From: Cristatella mucedo
Lineage: Eukaryota > Bryozoa > Phylactolaemata > Cristatellidae
DNA: 64,000 nucleotides
Direction: 5' to 3'
NCBI GenBank assembly: GCA_009760855.2
Contig: WPIO01000208.1
Location: 22,501 to 86,500 of the forward strand
The notes beneath the pieces are model-generated. The model did not search any database and was not told the DNA's origin. It saw only the letters and a program-made list of their open reading frames with translations. The number at the start of each line of letters is the position of its first letter. The stretch's first letter is position 1. This document shows, piece after piece, positions 29,279-41,743 of the stretch. The translations under genes were made by a program, and so were the position numbers.

Positions 29279-29841
29279 GTTATTACCTCTCCTGACTCTC
29301 CGTCTTTGCCTTTCTTCCTTTTTCGGAAAGGGACCTCCGGTGCCGCGCCCGTCCTCGAACCGGTCGAGGCGGTACGACCTCGGCATCACGTGACCACGAC
29401 CGCGGTTGAAGGTCGACAGTTCAAATCTCAGTCTCAAAACGTCGCGGGTTGCCGATAACGCTACAGGTGGGGGAGGGGCAGTCGCCCCTCGCATGAGTTA
29501 CTCCGCTCGTGCAGGAGCCCGGCGAATTGAGAGCCGCGCCGCGCGCACGCTCCCCAGTCGCCGACCGAGCCGGACGCACGGGTTTGCCGCGGCGTCGGCG
29601 TCGCGCGGTGGGGTCTTCCACATTCCTTCCGATGCGACACGCCGGCGTCGGACACACTGGCCACGTGGCCTGGCTGAGGACTCTTCGCGCAGAGCCACCG
29701 CCAGTCCGGCAGCTGGCCGCCGCCGCCGGTGAACGCGCGTCGTCGACGGCGCTCTCGCGAAGAGGCTGCAACCGGAAATGGTCGCCCGAGCGCCACCGCC
29801 GCGCCGGAAATGGGCGCCGCCAGGGCGACTGCGGAGAAGCT
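29279..29841. other. GC-rich stretch, no gene identified
   Basis: Frames are open on both strands (for example plus 29509-29844, minus 29796-29461), which reflects high GC rather than coding. At about 29400-29440 the plus strand shows a weak tRNA-like B box (CAGTTCAAATCTC). Confidence 0.35.
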
Positions 29842-30015
29842 TAATAATAATAAGAATAATAAGGCACTTGATAAAGCGCCCTCAGAGAACTCAATCTCTT
29901 CCTAGGCGCTTTACATTTGCTGCGAAGGGAAACGCATTTGAATGGTGAGTAGCATCACTTGATAAACAACATGAAAAACGTGGTTAGGGGTGACATGCAC
30001 AGGGTCAGCATGCAA
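29842..30015 (-). mobile_element. LINE-A 3' terminus
   Basis: An (ATA)n-like tail, the conserved GCGCCCTCAGAGAACTCAAT end and part of the 3' UTR. It lies about 460 bases upstream of the ten-cysteine gene start. Confidence 0.85.
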
Positions 30016-30477
30016 GCGGAGCGCATTGCCAGCTTTTCAAACGAGCCGCAAGCCGTACTCCTACACCGCGCAAAGCCGCGGAAGAAGAAGAGAGTGGGCG
30101 TGGGCGCCACTCGGCTGGCGAGCTCGTACTTCTAGCCGCCGCCGCAGTCGCGTCATCTGCGGCGGCGGTTCTAGCGCGCGCCGGAGCGCGGAGACAGAGA
30201 GGAGGCCACTCTCGCCGTACAGATTGCCAGCCGTGGCATCGTCGGTAAACTATCCGGCGACACCAGGGTCCAGCCGTTAAATGAGCGCGACAGCACGCGA
30301 CCCCGTCGCACGAATACGTCCGGCGGCGCAGCCCGCACACGCTAACGTGCGCACCGGTAAAAGGCGTGCCCGGGCGACCTTGAGTTTTATTGTGACGTAA
30401 GGGAAAACCCAGGGGCACCGTCGTGCAGACGCCGTGCCGGCTGCTGCGGTTCCGGTCGGTCGGTCCCTCATTCCGAC

Positions 30478-32050
30478 ATGGGGCAGCGAGGAGGACCGCT
30501 AGGCTTCGTGTGCCTGCTGCTGCTGGGTGCCGCGTCGGCCGCTAACCTCTATAGCAGCTGTCTTCTGCAGCCGGACTGCGATTCGGACGAAGCGTATTCG
30601 CTCTGCCAGAGCGCGGCGGAGGCGGGCGGAGGCGGCGGCGGCGGCAACCCGCATTGCTTCTGCAACAGCGGCTTACCACGACCGTGCGCGGAAGTCTGCA
30701 CCAACCGCTCTCACGCCCTCTGTCAGCGGCTGTGCTCCGGTGAGGGCTCGGCGGCGCGTGCGCCCTCCAGCCCCGGCAGGCGAGCGAGTGGTCGGATCCT
30801 TTTTCGTCCGCCAGCTCTTCCCGACCTGTCCAGCCAGCGCCACCGCCGCCGCTTCCCGCCGCCGCTTCCTTCCGGGCGCCGCTTGCTGCGGACGCGCCTG
30901 TGGCAAGGCCGAGCTTAGAGAGCCAAGATTATCCGCCGCTGCCCCCCCTCCGTACGGCGACTCGCCAAACGAGGACGCTGGAACGAGGGCGTCTCGCGTG
31001 CGGTCAGACCTCGTCGCGAACGCGAGCTACGACCAGCAGCGGCGAGCGTCGTCGTCCTCGGACGTGCTCGCGCACGCGTGCGCGTGCGCAGCGCTGCGAC
31101 CTCGGCCGACGCCAATAGAGACCGACATTTCGCCGCCATGAAGAAACAGGAGACTCCATATTGTCTGCGCCGTCTTGGCGGCGGCGGCGGTGGCGGCGCG
31201 GCTGCTCGCACCTGTTGCACCGCTCGCGGCGGCTTCAGTTTACGTGAAAGTCAATTGATTCGCTGTATCTTTTGTACTTACCGCCGTGTAGCTTGTGCTC
31301 TGTCCGCGTAGCGAGCCAGCAAGCCGGCCGAGCTTCGCGTCGCTTCGCTTCGACTGCAGGTTACCTCGTCTGCACTGCCACTACCACCGTGCCGAGGCCA
31401 GCGTTGACCGCTGGCCTCGTCCAGAGAGACCGATTGCCGACGCACGCCGGGAAGATTCTAACACTGCAGCAGTGGTCGGAGCACGTGAAGTACCTTGCAA
31501 ACAAGTACTGGTGGCTTATCGCGTTGGGTTTCGTGGCGCTGGTGGCGATCATCTATGGAATTATCGCCGCATTCAGGCGCTGCACCGGCCGCTGGCCCTG
31601 CCGGCTGTTCGAGTGCGGTAGGTACTCCCAGCTTCCTGCTAGATGGAGGGAGGGAGCCTGGGCCTGGGTGGAACAAACTTGCCCCGCTAGGTGGAGCTGC
31701 CTTGGGTGGAAGAATGGCACACGGCCATCCGTTCTGACGGAGGCAGCTCTTCTCGGTTGCCATCAGTTGAGCTGCATGCCTCCTGGTCAGTCAAGAAGTC
31801 GGTGTAGACGTACTCTAGAGGAAAACGTTAGTTGGGCTAGCAGCTAATGATCGCCAGTCACTCTTCTGTTCAAGCACAAATAGTTTCAATGGATCCAATC
31901 TGCTCCCTGCTGCTCTGGGCCTGCAGCTTCGTCCCAGTATTGCTGAGTGGTTGCCGCTCTAATGCAGCTGCACCTCAGTATTGCTGCTGCGACGTTGGAC
32001 ACGACGGACACGTCGGACACGCCAAGCTGCAGTGGAATTTCTATGCATAG
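30478..32050 (+). CDS. Ten-cysteine type I membrane protein, paralogue 1, three exons, 200 residues; family not recognised
   Basis: The exons are 30478-30739, 31360-31617 and 31968-32050 (GT..AG, both introns phase 1, 603 bases in total). Residues 1-21 are a signal peptide (FVCLLLLGAASA). The ectodomain has cysteines at 28, 34, 43, 60, 62, 70, 74, 82, 86 and 92. A Gly-rich insert lies at 50-56 and an N-glycosylation sequon NRS at 76-78. Residues 93-136 are a linker. Residues 138-159 are one transmembrane helix (WWLIALGFVALVAIIYGIIAAF), followed by RRCTGRWPCRLFEC and, through exon 3, a CCC cluster and a His/Gly tail. Exon 3 is the least certain part; without splicing, translation would run on to 31847. 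I cannot name a function. The cytoplasmic cysteines could be palmitoylated. A paralogue lies at 55992-62219. Confidence 0.75.
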
Positions 32051-32263
32051 AAATTCCTGGAACACTAGACAAGACAGTGTAGTGGTAGGCAGTGAGTTGT
32101 GACAGGCTGTCTGTGTGTTCTGATACCTTCGGCTAGTGCTCGTTTCGTTCACCAGGCTGCTTAGAGGAGCAGATGTTCCCGAGGAGCAAATCGATTGCCT
32201 CCTCGTCTATTTAACACTACTGTTTAGAGCATCCTAGAATTGCTCTCCTAGACAGTAGCAGTA

Positions 32264-33440
32264 TAATAAAAAAAATAATACACTTGTATAGCACCCTCAG
32301 AGAACTCAATCTCTGTCTAGGCACTTTACATGTACTGCGATGGAAGCTTTATTGAATCATCAACACGCTCAATGATAGCAAGCATAACATGGTTAAGGAT
32401 AACGTGCACAGGGTCACCATGCAAATATGGTTTGTGACAGCATGCACTGTGACAGCACACATAAGCACGCAAGGACGTATCACATGGACTCATAAATGCT
32501 GTGATATGTAGATGTGCTTTTAGCTGCTTTTTAAATGCGGTCAAGTCGGGGAATGTCGTAACGCCAGTCGGAAGTGAGCTCAGGGCTTTAGGAGCATACG
32601 CACTAAAGCAAGGTCTCCAAAGGATTTGAGGTTCGTACGAGGCATAGGTTGACTATTTGATTCACAAAAGCGGTTGGTAAGATGCTTACCCTGGTAGGGG
32701 AGTAGATCTGATACGTAGGCTGGAGCCGAAGAATGGAGAGACCTAAGCGTGAGTGACTGAACCTTGAAGTCGATGCACTGCTTGACTGGGAGCAGGTGCA
32801 GGTAGGCAAGATGTGGTGTGGTATGGCAACTACGATGCTCACGACCGACAAGCCTATCTACAAAGTTTTGCGCAAGCTATAAGTACCTGATTGCACTGGC
32901 CTGTAGACCAGCAATCAGTGAGTTACAGAAATCGAGACAAGATGTCACAAATGCACGGACCAATTTGGATGTGGTATTCATGTCTCAGAAAGCCCGAATT
33001 TTAACAATGCTGTGTAGCTGAAAGAGGCAGACTTGACTGTGGAGCTGATGTGGTCTTCTAGTGAAAGGTCACTTTGGAACAGGACACCTAGATTTCGTGC
33101 AGTTTCAACAGAAGATGTGCTGCTGGAGTGGATATTGAGCCTTAGGTTTTCCAATTTCTGAATCATACTTAGTTTTCGCATAACTAGTGGGTTTGTTTTG
33201 TCAACATTCAATTTAAGAAAGCTTGCTGCCTTCTATGTGGGGATGTCATAAATCCAATACATGCAGCCAGGAAGCTGAGAGTATTCGAGAGCTGGGAGCA
33301 ATGAAAACAACTGAGTGTCATCTGCATAGATGTAAAAACCTCGGTTTTGCCTGACAATCACATCTCCAAGAAGGGAAATATAAACTGTGCAAAGAAGCAG
33401 ACCAACCACAGAGCGAGCCCCAAGGCACCCTATACTTCAG
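32264..33440 (-). mobile_element. LINE-A degenerate copy, part of a composite repeat
   Basis: Minus strand. The tail is at 32264-32280, then come the 3' UTR, C-terminal coding region (LTFRS- and LHWLPV-like pieces) and RT with a changed YADDT region near 33320. Stops and frameshifts are frequent. At about 33440 it joins a unique block and a minisatellite that are shared with 52985-53800. Confidence 0.8.
32265..32270 (+). promoter_or_regulatory. Candidate polyadenylation signal of paralogue 1
   Basis: AATAAA lies 215 bases after the stop codon, at the point where an antisense LINE-A copy begins. The signal may be partly LINE-derived. Confidence 0.4.
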
Positions 33441-33810
33441 TGACTCTTCGGATGCCCTTTGTCCGTTCACATCTAGAATCCTCAAAGTGGTTTTTGCGCA
33501 GCTACAATTCCTGGAACGATGTGGATGTTCTTCGGCTGTGTGCTGTGTACATCCAAGGATTTACCCAGACTGACGTGAGAGTTCCGGTCTGGCTTCATGC
33601 AAGGAGCAGTCACAGCATTGGAGCAGGTCATGCATGTGCAAGCTAATAGCCGGTGCTGAAGGACAGGCAGGCACAACGGGAAGCCAGTCTGCTAGCCAAG
33701 TAATGAAAAGACACGTAAAGAAGGACTGAGACTGCAATGATAGGTAAGAAGAACGAATAGAAGGAAGCAAGCTGCAAGCCATGAGCAGCAGCAGCTGCTT
33801 AGCACTCATC
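33440..33810 (-). repeat. Shared block of the VNTR-LINE composite repeat, copy 1
   Basis: About 350 bases that align in reverse complement with 53450-53790, for example AAGACACGTAAA and GCATTGGAGCAGGTCATG. The block is not LINE-A sequence and links the LINE-A part with the minisatellite. Confidence 0.75.
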
Positions 33811-33817
33811 AGGTAGC

Positions 33818-33985
33818 CCTCGCCCTGCCCTCTCCATCGCCCTGCCCTCTCCATCGCCCTGCCCTCTCCATCGCCCTGCCCTCTCCATCGCCCTGCCCTC
33901 TCCATCGCCCTGCCCTCTCCATCGCCCTGCCCTCTCCATCGCCCTGCCCTCTCCATCGCCCTGCCTTCTCCATCACCTTCCCTTC
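33818..33985. repeat. 17-bp minisatellite
   Basis: About nine units of CCCTGCCCTCTCCATCG in near-perfect tandem array, with a few variant units at both ends. Confidence 0.95.
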
Positions 33986-34157
33986 CCCTCCCCCTCCCCT
34001 GCCCGGCAGCCAAGCCTGGACTCAAACGCATCTGCGATTGCCGAGGTCTTGCCTGCCTACGGTCGGTCGAGGGCAGTGGCGCCTCACCTCAAGCGAAAAA
34101 TCGTTGAAAGAGCAGCGATAAGAGGAACCACACTCGTGCTAGCTCAACCTATGGAAC

Positions 34158-34163
34158 AACACA

Positions 34164-34256
<93 letters not shown>

Positions 34257-34370
34257 TCACACACACACACACACACATTCACACACACACACACGTGCAC
34301 ACACACACACGTGCACACACACACACGTGCACACACACACACACACACGCACACATACACGTGCACACAC
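34158..34370. repeat. (CA)n microsatellite
   Basis: About 210 bases of CA repeats, the last third with GTGCAC interruptions at near-regular spacing. Confidence 0.95.
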
Positions 34371-35342
34371 CCCACATACCCATGAATCATTGTTATCACC
34401 CTAAGAGAGCTTGATCTTTATCCAGGCACTGTACATATGCCGGATGGCTCGAGAATACGTCCTCGGTTGTTTGAAGGCTTGTACCTTACCGCATGCACCT
34501 TATGATGGTCGACTTCTGCGAATCAGAGAACACTTGAGGGCTGTCTCGTCGAGACTTGCACAGCAGGACGGACCGAGTGTTGAAGGCTGAAGGTAGAAGG
34601 CGGCGGCCACGCTGTGGAGGACGTGGAGCCCAGCTGCGAGCAGACGGGCAGACGTGCTGTACTGGTGCAGTGCAAGTGAGAGAGAGAGAGAGAGAGTAGC
34701 TGTGAGTGAAACTCACTTCGCTTTTGTAGCTGTGCAACGACTTGTGGAAGCAGTCGTCTGCTGCTCTACAAATGAGGCTGCCAATTAAGCTAGTATTTGC
34801 TATTTTGTCAACTGATTCGAACTAGCATGCCACAGCTGCTTTCTAAGGGTGTGGGGGCAGGTTTCACTTGAATCTCGGCAGCCTTGTGGCTCTCCATGGG
34901 GGGGGGAGGGAGGCCCAGATCCACTGCCAGCCTGCCTAGATAAGAGTCGTCTGCATTCATCACTGGGCGTCTTATTGTCTGCATTTCACTACCAGTGAAA
35001 AGACTTTTATGCAGTCACTAGACTGGTCCCACCAAGTGGACATAGAGCAGCACGTCAGCTGTATAGATGTGGGTCACAATAGAGAAAGCTCTCTTACTGT
35101 GCACCTGGCCTGGTTGGCGTACCAGAGAGTGGTCAGCATGAGCCCGACCGTCTTCGATTGTGGATGCTTACCAAATCTGCATGCCTCTTCTATAGCCCAG
35201 ATGCAGATGGCTTGGCGGTTATCGCCAAACATCCTAGACCTCGAGGCACAGCGTTCACATCAAACTGCTGAGATCAGGAATTCTTAGGTTCGTCCATTTA
35301 GATGCAACACATTCTTAGGTAGACGCCAGTATTCCTGCAGCT
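34371..35342. other. Unassigned stretch
   Basis: A short scrap of a LINE-A-like 3' end (CCCTAAGAGAGCTTGATCTT) occurs at 34400-34440, and a (GA)n run at 34677-34696. No gene is seen. Confidence 0.4.
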
Positions 35343-35647
35343 AATAATGATAACAATAATAATAATTCACTTGATAAAGCGCCCTCAGAGAACTTAATCT
35401 CCCTCTAGGCGCTTTACATTTGCTGTAAAGTGAAATGCAACTGAATGGTAAGTAAAATCATGCTTGAAAAACAAACGAAATGAATAATATGGTTAGGGGT
35501 GACATGCACAGGGTCAGCATGCAAATGTGGTTAGTGGCAGCATGCACAGTGTCAGCATGCATAAGCACATCAAGGACGAATCACAGGCACCCACTAAATG
35601 CTGTCCTAAATAGGTGTGTTTTTAGGTTCCTTTTAAATGTGGTCAGG

Positions 35648-37114
35648 TCAGGGGATTCTGACGCAGGTCGGGAGGGAGTTCCAGGCTTTGGGAGCATATG
35701 AACTAAATGCAAGGTCTCCAAAGGATTTAAGGTTTGTATGAGGTATTTCTAGACTGTTGGATTCCGAAAAGTGGGTGGTACGATGCTTGGCCTGATGGGG
35801 TAGTATATCTGACAGATAGGCTGGAGCCATAGAATGAAGGGACCTAAAAGTGAGCGACAAAACCTTGAAGTCAATCCGTTGCTTGACTGGTAGCCAGTGC
35901 AGGTCGGCGAGAAGTGGAGTAATGTGGCAACTGCGACGCTCACGACAGACAAGCCTAGCTGCAGAGTTTTGCACCAGCTGCAATCGCCTGATCGCACATG
36001 CTGGTAGGCCAGTAAGCAGTGAGTTGCAGAAGTCGAGACGAGATGTCACGAATGCATGAACTAACTTGGACGTGGTATCTTTATCTAAACAAGCCCTAAT
36101 TTTAGCAATGTTATGAAGCTGAAAATAGGCTGATTTGACTGTGGAGCTGATATGGTCGTCTAACGAGAGGTTGCTTTGGAATATGACACCTAGATTTCGA
36201 GCTGATGCAACTGGAGATATGCTGGCAGAGCCAATTTTGAAAGTCAGCCTTTCCAATTTCTGAATAACACTAGGTTTGCCCATAACTAGTAAGTTAGTTT
36301 TATCATCGTTTAGTTTTAGAAAATTTGCTGCCATCCATGATCGGATGTCATCAATGCATGCAGCAAGTGAGTTGAGAGAATTTGAGGTGCTCGAAGGCTG
36401 GGAGGGATCAAATTAAAGGTACAACTGAGTGTCATCCGCATAGAAGTGAAAGGCTAGATTGTGCTTGGCAATCACATCAGAAAGAGGCAGAGTATAAACC
36501 GTGAAAAGAACCGGACCTAGCACTGAGCCCTGAGGTACTCCATATTTCAGAGGTACTTCAGATGATATTTGCCCATTCACGTCAATACTCTGGAGTCTCC
36601 CACTGAGATAGGACCTGAACCACTGCAGAGCAGTGCCAGTGATGCCCAGGCGAGATGAGAAGCGCTCTAGAAGAACTTTGTGATCGATGGTATCAAAAGC
36701 TGCCGAAAGATCAAGCAAAACAAGCAGAGACACTCTACCCATGTCTGCATTCCTAAGTAGGTCGTTGAATACCCGAAGCAATGCTGACTCTGTGGAGTGA
36801 TTAGCTCTAAAGCCAGACTGGAACTTACTAGCAAGCTGTGAGGTTTCGATATACGAGTTCAGCTGGTCTGCCACGACCCGTTCGAGTGTGTCTGATAGGA
36901 ATGGTAGAAGGGAAACTGGGCGGTAGTTGCTCAAGTTCTCTTGGTCAAGTGTAGCTTTCTTGAGAAGTGGCCTGACTACAGCTTTTTTGAAAGGTGCTGG
37001 GATATGACCTGAGGCTAATGACATATTAATTTTGTTAGTTATGCATGGCAGCAGCAGATCAATGCAACGTAGGAGCAGGAATGTGGGAATAGGGTCCAGA
37101 GGACTTGTTGCCAT
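35648..37114 (-). pseudogene. LINE-A reverse transcriptase domain, split by a frame break
   Basis: Two frames, 37114-36413 and 36334-35648, together cover the fingers, palm and thumb. Visible motifs are NYRPVSLLPFLSDTLE, FQSGFRANHSTESAL, LVLLDLSAAFDTIDHK, GVPQGSVLGPVLF and FYADDTQLYL. The second part adds the C-terminal LHWLPVKQRIDFK region. One stop codon (near 36412) and one later frame change separate the parts. Confidence 0.88.
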
Positions 37115-37534
37115 CTTTGATTGAGATACGAACTTTAGGACTAGATCACTAGTGACCTACTTAATGCAGACATTGAGGTGCAGCCAGGAACCGAGGAACA
37201 GCATTCTAGTGGGGAGGTTGTCATCGCAGGGATGGATTGCCTGATCTTGTCTATCTTCTGCACAAAGAATCGAGAGAAGCGATCGGCTAGATCATCATTA
37301 GGATCATCAGGTAAGGAGCTAATCTGGGAACGGTTGAGGAGATGGTTTATTGTCGACATCAGCATTTTTGGATTGTGCATCTGTGATTCAACAATTTTTT
37401 TATAAAAACTAGACTTAGCCTTTGCTAGGATCGATTGGTATGACCTACAGTAGTCTTCATATGCCTGTTGATGGACAGTTAGTCCGGATCTTTTGTATGC
37501 TTTTTCAAGCTTTCGGTTAGTAGACTTGGCTAGT

Positions 37535-38449
37535 TTAATGTCTGCGGTAAACCATACACCGTCTGGGCGGGGGGGGGAGCACAGTGCGCTTTTTCAGAGG
37601 GGCAAACTCGTCTAGCGTGTCAGCTAGTGTCGTGTTGAAGCTATCTACCAATGATGACAGATCGGAGGGAGGATTGAGCAGCCGAGGTGAAACAGATATT
37701 CTCGCACGGACAGCATCGATGTCAAGGGTCTTGAGGTTTCGCGATGAACAGGTTATTTTAGAGGAGGATGTGGGCACACACTGTAGATTGAATGAGATCT
37801 GCATGTGGTCAGATAAGCATGATTTGGTAATAATTGGTGATGACAAAGTGCAGTTATATGAGAAAATCTGGTCGAGTGTGTGACTCTTGATGTGGGTTGG
37901 GCCATGCGCATGAGCCACAAGAGACAATGAGTCAGTCAATGCACGAAATTCGGTGCTCAAAGCATCAGATAAGTTATCAAAGTGAACGTTCAAATCACCC
38001 ATAACGAGGAAGGATCGATTTCTTGCACACAGAATCGAAATGAGATCGGAGAAATCTGAGATAAAGGAGGATTTGGTACCTGGTGGGCGATAGACTACTG
38101 CCACTATCGGTAGCTTGTTTTCGGGTGAGACCAAGACAATTGATTCAAAAGACTGCTTCGAGGGTACCGCAAATGGCTTGAAGTTGAATTTCGAGCGTAC
38201 GACAATAGCAACTCCACCTCCAGTTTTGATTGACCTAGGGGTGTGAAAGAACGAGAAACCAGATGGAGTTGCGTCTTTAATTGTCGGACAGTTTCTCGAT
38301 TTCAGCCAAGTTTCAGTTAGGGCGAGCAGGTCGATATTATTTTCAGAAATAAGGTCGCTTATTACTAGAGGTTTATTGCACATTGAGCGAGGATTCCAAA
38401 GGCAAGCGTTAAGTCTGGCCGATTGGGTTACAACAGGCTTGATGACCAC
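37535..38449 (-). pseudogene. LINE-A endonuclease domain (APE type)
   Basis: The 304-residue frame shows apurinic-endonuclease-like motifs in order: NACLWNPRSMCNK, LLALTETWL (catalytic Glu), IVAVVYRPPG, FLVMGDLNVHFD (Asp/Asn pair), and a C-terminal SDHMQISF (Asp-His). All the usual catalytic positions seem present. The frame derails at the poly-G run near 37569, so the link to the RT is lost and the copy cannot make a full protein. Confidence 0.85.
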
Positions 38450-38760
38450 TAAGTTTGAGGAATTTACAGTGATGCATGTGGGGGAGCGTGCTGAGCGGTT
38501 CGAGACAATGCTAGGAATACCGAACGAGCTGGGGTACTCAGCTTGCAGGTTCCGCCCAAGGAGCGGCGTCTGAGCTGGCGGTTCCAGCCACCGCGGCGGC
38601 TACAGGGTGCTTTTCTTTTGTTAATGCATAGTTCATGAATCTTAGCAACAACATTAATATCTAGGAATGCATTTGATAGGCGATGACGAAGCGATAACAG
38701 CTGCTGACGATCATAACTAACAAGCAGGTTACTAGCCGCCGGCAAAGCTAAGGCAGCCGC

Positions 38761-39199
38761 CGGCGTGGGAGACCCAGCAGCCCGAAGCGATAAGCGTTTA
38801 GATGTCCATAGGCACGTAATTTCTTACGCGCTACGGTCAAATAACAATAAGAATAACTTTAAACAGGTCTTAGCTGTATCGTTTCCGTATACGATGTTCG
38901 CAAGAACTTCGGTTTTCGGAAGAATTCTGCAACGAACAAGAACGCACGTTAGAGCACTCTATGTCAGGAGGTGATAGAGGGTACTGGTCCCCGATTGGGC
39001 CCCTATGATGCTAATAGTCAGCTACTAACTCCCTTGCGAAGCACAGTGGTGCAAACTTTGCTTGCAAATTTTTAAGGCTCACTAATTCATTGGCGCCTCT
39101 ACAGACATATGCCTTCTCTCATACTTTCGGAACTTTGTAGAGCAACTGTCAGAGAACAGCTCTAGAGGCACATTCAAGCCGACACTGCTTGAGAATGAT
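38761..39199. other. Unassigned stretch
   Basis: It may include the 5' UTR of the LINE-A copy just to the left. No gene is seen. Confidence 0.35.
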
Positions 39200-39434
39200 G
39201 ACTGCTCGGCTTTTACATATCCTTCAACAAGATGCATTGATGAGCAACGACTGCCGGTGAAGCCGGTTTCGTAGGAGCCAGAGAAGCCAGAGGACTGCAA
39301 CAGTGAGCCGAATGCCATTCTGGAATTCGCTGTTGGCAACGGGTGCTACCCATTTATCGTATCACGAACTTTCAGCCAATGAGATATCTAGCAGAGCAGC
39401 CACATTCTGTGCCAGCTGGGAGCAACTGGGGCTT

Positions 39435-39516
<82 letters not shown>

Positions 39517-41480
39517 TATATCGCTCTGTGGGTAAATGCCAATCCTATGCTGTACCACAGGCAATGCAGCACATCGAATCGTCATGTAGATCAGTCCACA
39601 CCAGTAAATAATTAGATTGTCGTCAGCTTCCCCAGTTGCAATTCCCCAACGACATATGCCAGTATTGCTGGTTTGCATGTGCTTTCATTGATCCATTGTT
39701 GGTTAGCTTGAACCTCCTTGAAAATCTCAGAGGGAGGCTTTGTGTTAGACAGGTGCTCTCAGTATCAACACTTGCCCATTTTGATGCAAGTTGTCTCGAC
39801 ATTGCATGCTACATTCTCTCTAACTTTTCATTAAACTTCACTTAGCCATATCGCAAACTATTGATGTCGCAGTGATCACAGCAGTGTGCTTAGTCATTGG
39901 TGTCCAGCTGCTTCGGACAGCCAGGGGTGACAAAACATCGTCAGAATTCCAGCTTGTAGATTGGGGTAGGCAGAAGTTACACACGGGGTGTGTCGTATGC
40001 TGCTGGTCTAAATAACCGGGCATGGGGTGTGTCGTATGCTGCTGGTCTAAATAACAGCACCACGGGTTAGTTACAGTCGTAAGTATTTCGACTGCTACAT
40101 CGATTGGCAGAGAGCGAATTGATACGCTCTTGGCAACGATGCCAAGATGGTCACTGTCCTTGAAGAGAGCCTCGCGTCCAAAGAGCTCGAAGAAATTTAA
40201 GGATGGCTCAATGTGGCTATGGTGAGTGAGAGATGGATGAAAGCTGTATTTTTTGAAGCACAGACCCCTGAGGTATAACATCCTTCAGAGGTTCCTCGGA
40301 TGATCTGTCTTCATTCGTATAAATACTCTGGAGCCTGCCACTGAGATATGAACTAAGCTAAGCTAAGTGCCAGTGCTGCCCAGATGGCGAGATGAGAGGC
40401 GCTCAGGAAGGACTTAGTAATGCTTAGTACGAAAAGCTGCCGAAAGATGGAGCAGAACAAGCAGAGGTGAGTTGCAGCCTCCAGCTGCTCGACAGCTTAT
40501 CCTAGAGGGCTCTGTTAGTTTCATGTCCTTGTCAGATATAAAAAAAAGGGGTGACTAACTTTCTGTTGCAGCTTTGCCTACATTGAAGCTACTTCTGAAT
40601 AAAGCTGTATAAAACGGCTGCGACAGCTAAACCGGCCAGATCAAGGCTGATAACTTTTACTTGCGATTATGTGATAATCTGTGGCTGAGGTCATAGAAAT
40701 GTCGATACCATGAGATAGGCAAGCATTTCTGCTTCCGGACTGAGCACTATTCGTCACTGCTGTGTTCCTGCTACTGTCTCCATGTCTGTGTGCATCGGTG
40801 CAGCATATACAAGTCGCCGGCCAAGATACTAGGCTCAGGCATCACCATTATTCGTCAGGCATCGGCTAAGACTAGCACCGTCACGAGCACTGTGCTTAGG
40901 CCAAGTTCTGACTGGATGTGGAAGCAGCACACTGCGTTGGTAACAGCTTGCCAACATCACACCAAATACAAGTATCTGCAGTATTTATCCCTTCGTAGCA
41001 TCTCATACGGATTGGGTTGGTTGCTCCAAAATTAGCTAGCTAGCTGTGCAAAGGGCCTGAACAGGTTTTATCAATCACGATTGGGAACTCCCTGTCACAT
41101 TCAGTCTGCTGACTCGAGATTGAGTTATCCCCCCAGCCTCATCCACTGCTGCCAGGGGCCAACTGGCCTGTAAATAATTAGTGTGCCTGTTGTCTACACT
41201 ACTCGAGCTTGCTGAGTTGGCTGCAGCATGCCATGTTTTGCCCAGGCATGCCTATGGCGTTCCGGCGAGATGTATGTGCTGAATACTGTCATTAGCATAG
41301 CAGAAACAATCGTTAAGGAGCCGACTGCAAATAATGTGAATTAGCAAGTGGGTGATCGTCTGGTTTGGTTGGAATCCTGAAGTAGACGTTTTATTCTCAT
41401 GCTGTCAGCTTGTATGCTAACTTGTGGCTCTGGCTGAAGACGGCTCTCTTCGCCGAGGTCAATCAATACCGAGGTTAATC
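39200..41480. repeat. Left arm of a scrambled inverted duplication (blocks A-B-C-D)
   Basis: Blocks A (39200-39440), B (39838-40710), C (40990-41300) and D (41344-41480) each have a reverse-complement match on the right: A at 48870-49150, B at 47637-48450, C at 49205-49540, D at 46986-47175. Block B contains decayed LINE-A RT sequence (about 40270-40470, minus). Between A and B lies a (CA)n run that faces a (GT)n run in the other arm. Confidence 0.8.
39439..39513. repeat. (CA)n microsatellite
   Basis: A pure CA run next to block A of the inverted duplication; it is the partner of the (GT)n run at 48748-48874. Confidence 0.95.
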
Positions 41481-41536
41481 AATGGCTCCAACTCTCGATG
41501 CAGCCTTACATATTGGTAGCTTGTTGCGACCGACTC

Positions 41537-41740
<204 letters not shown>

Positions 41741-41743
41741 AGA

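Larger units (their letters stand above)
35343..38760 (-). mobile_element. LINE-A, nearly full-length L2-clade non-LTR retrotransposon, inactive
   Basis: Minus strand, 3.4 kb. In element order: an N-terminal segment (38745-38464) with SYDRQQLLSLRHRL; an endonuclease (38449-37535); a linker (37380-37141); the reverse transcriptase (37114-36413 and 36334-35648); a 3' UTR; and the (TTA)n tail at 35343-35367. Known L2-clade elements copy themselves by target-primed reverse transcription. The frame is broken in several places, one of them at a run of nine or ten G near 37569. Confidence 0.92.
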
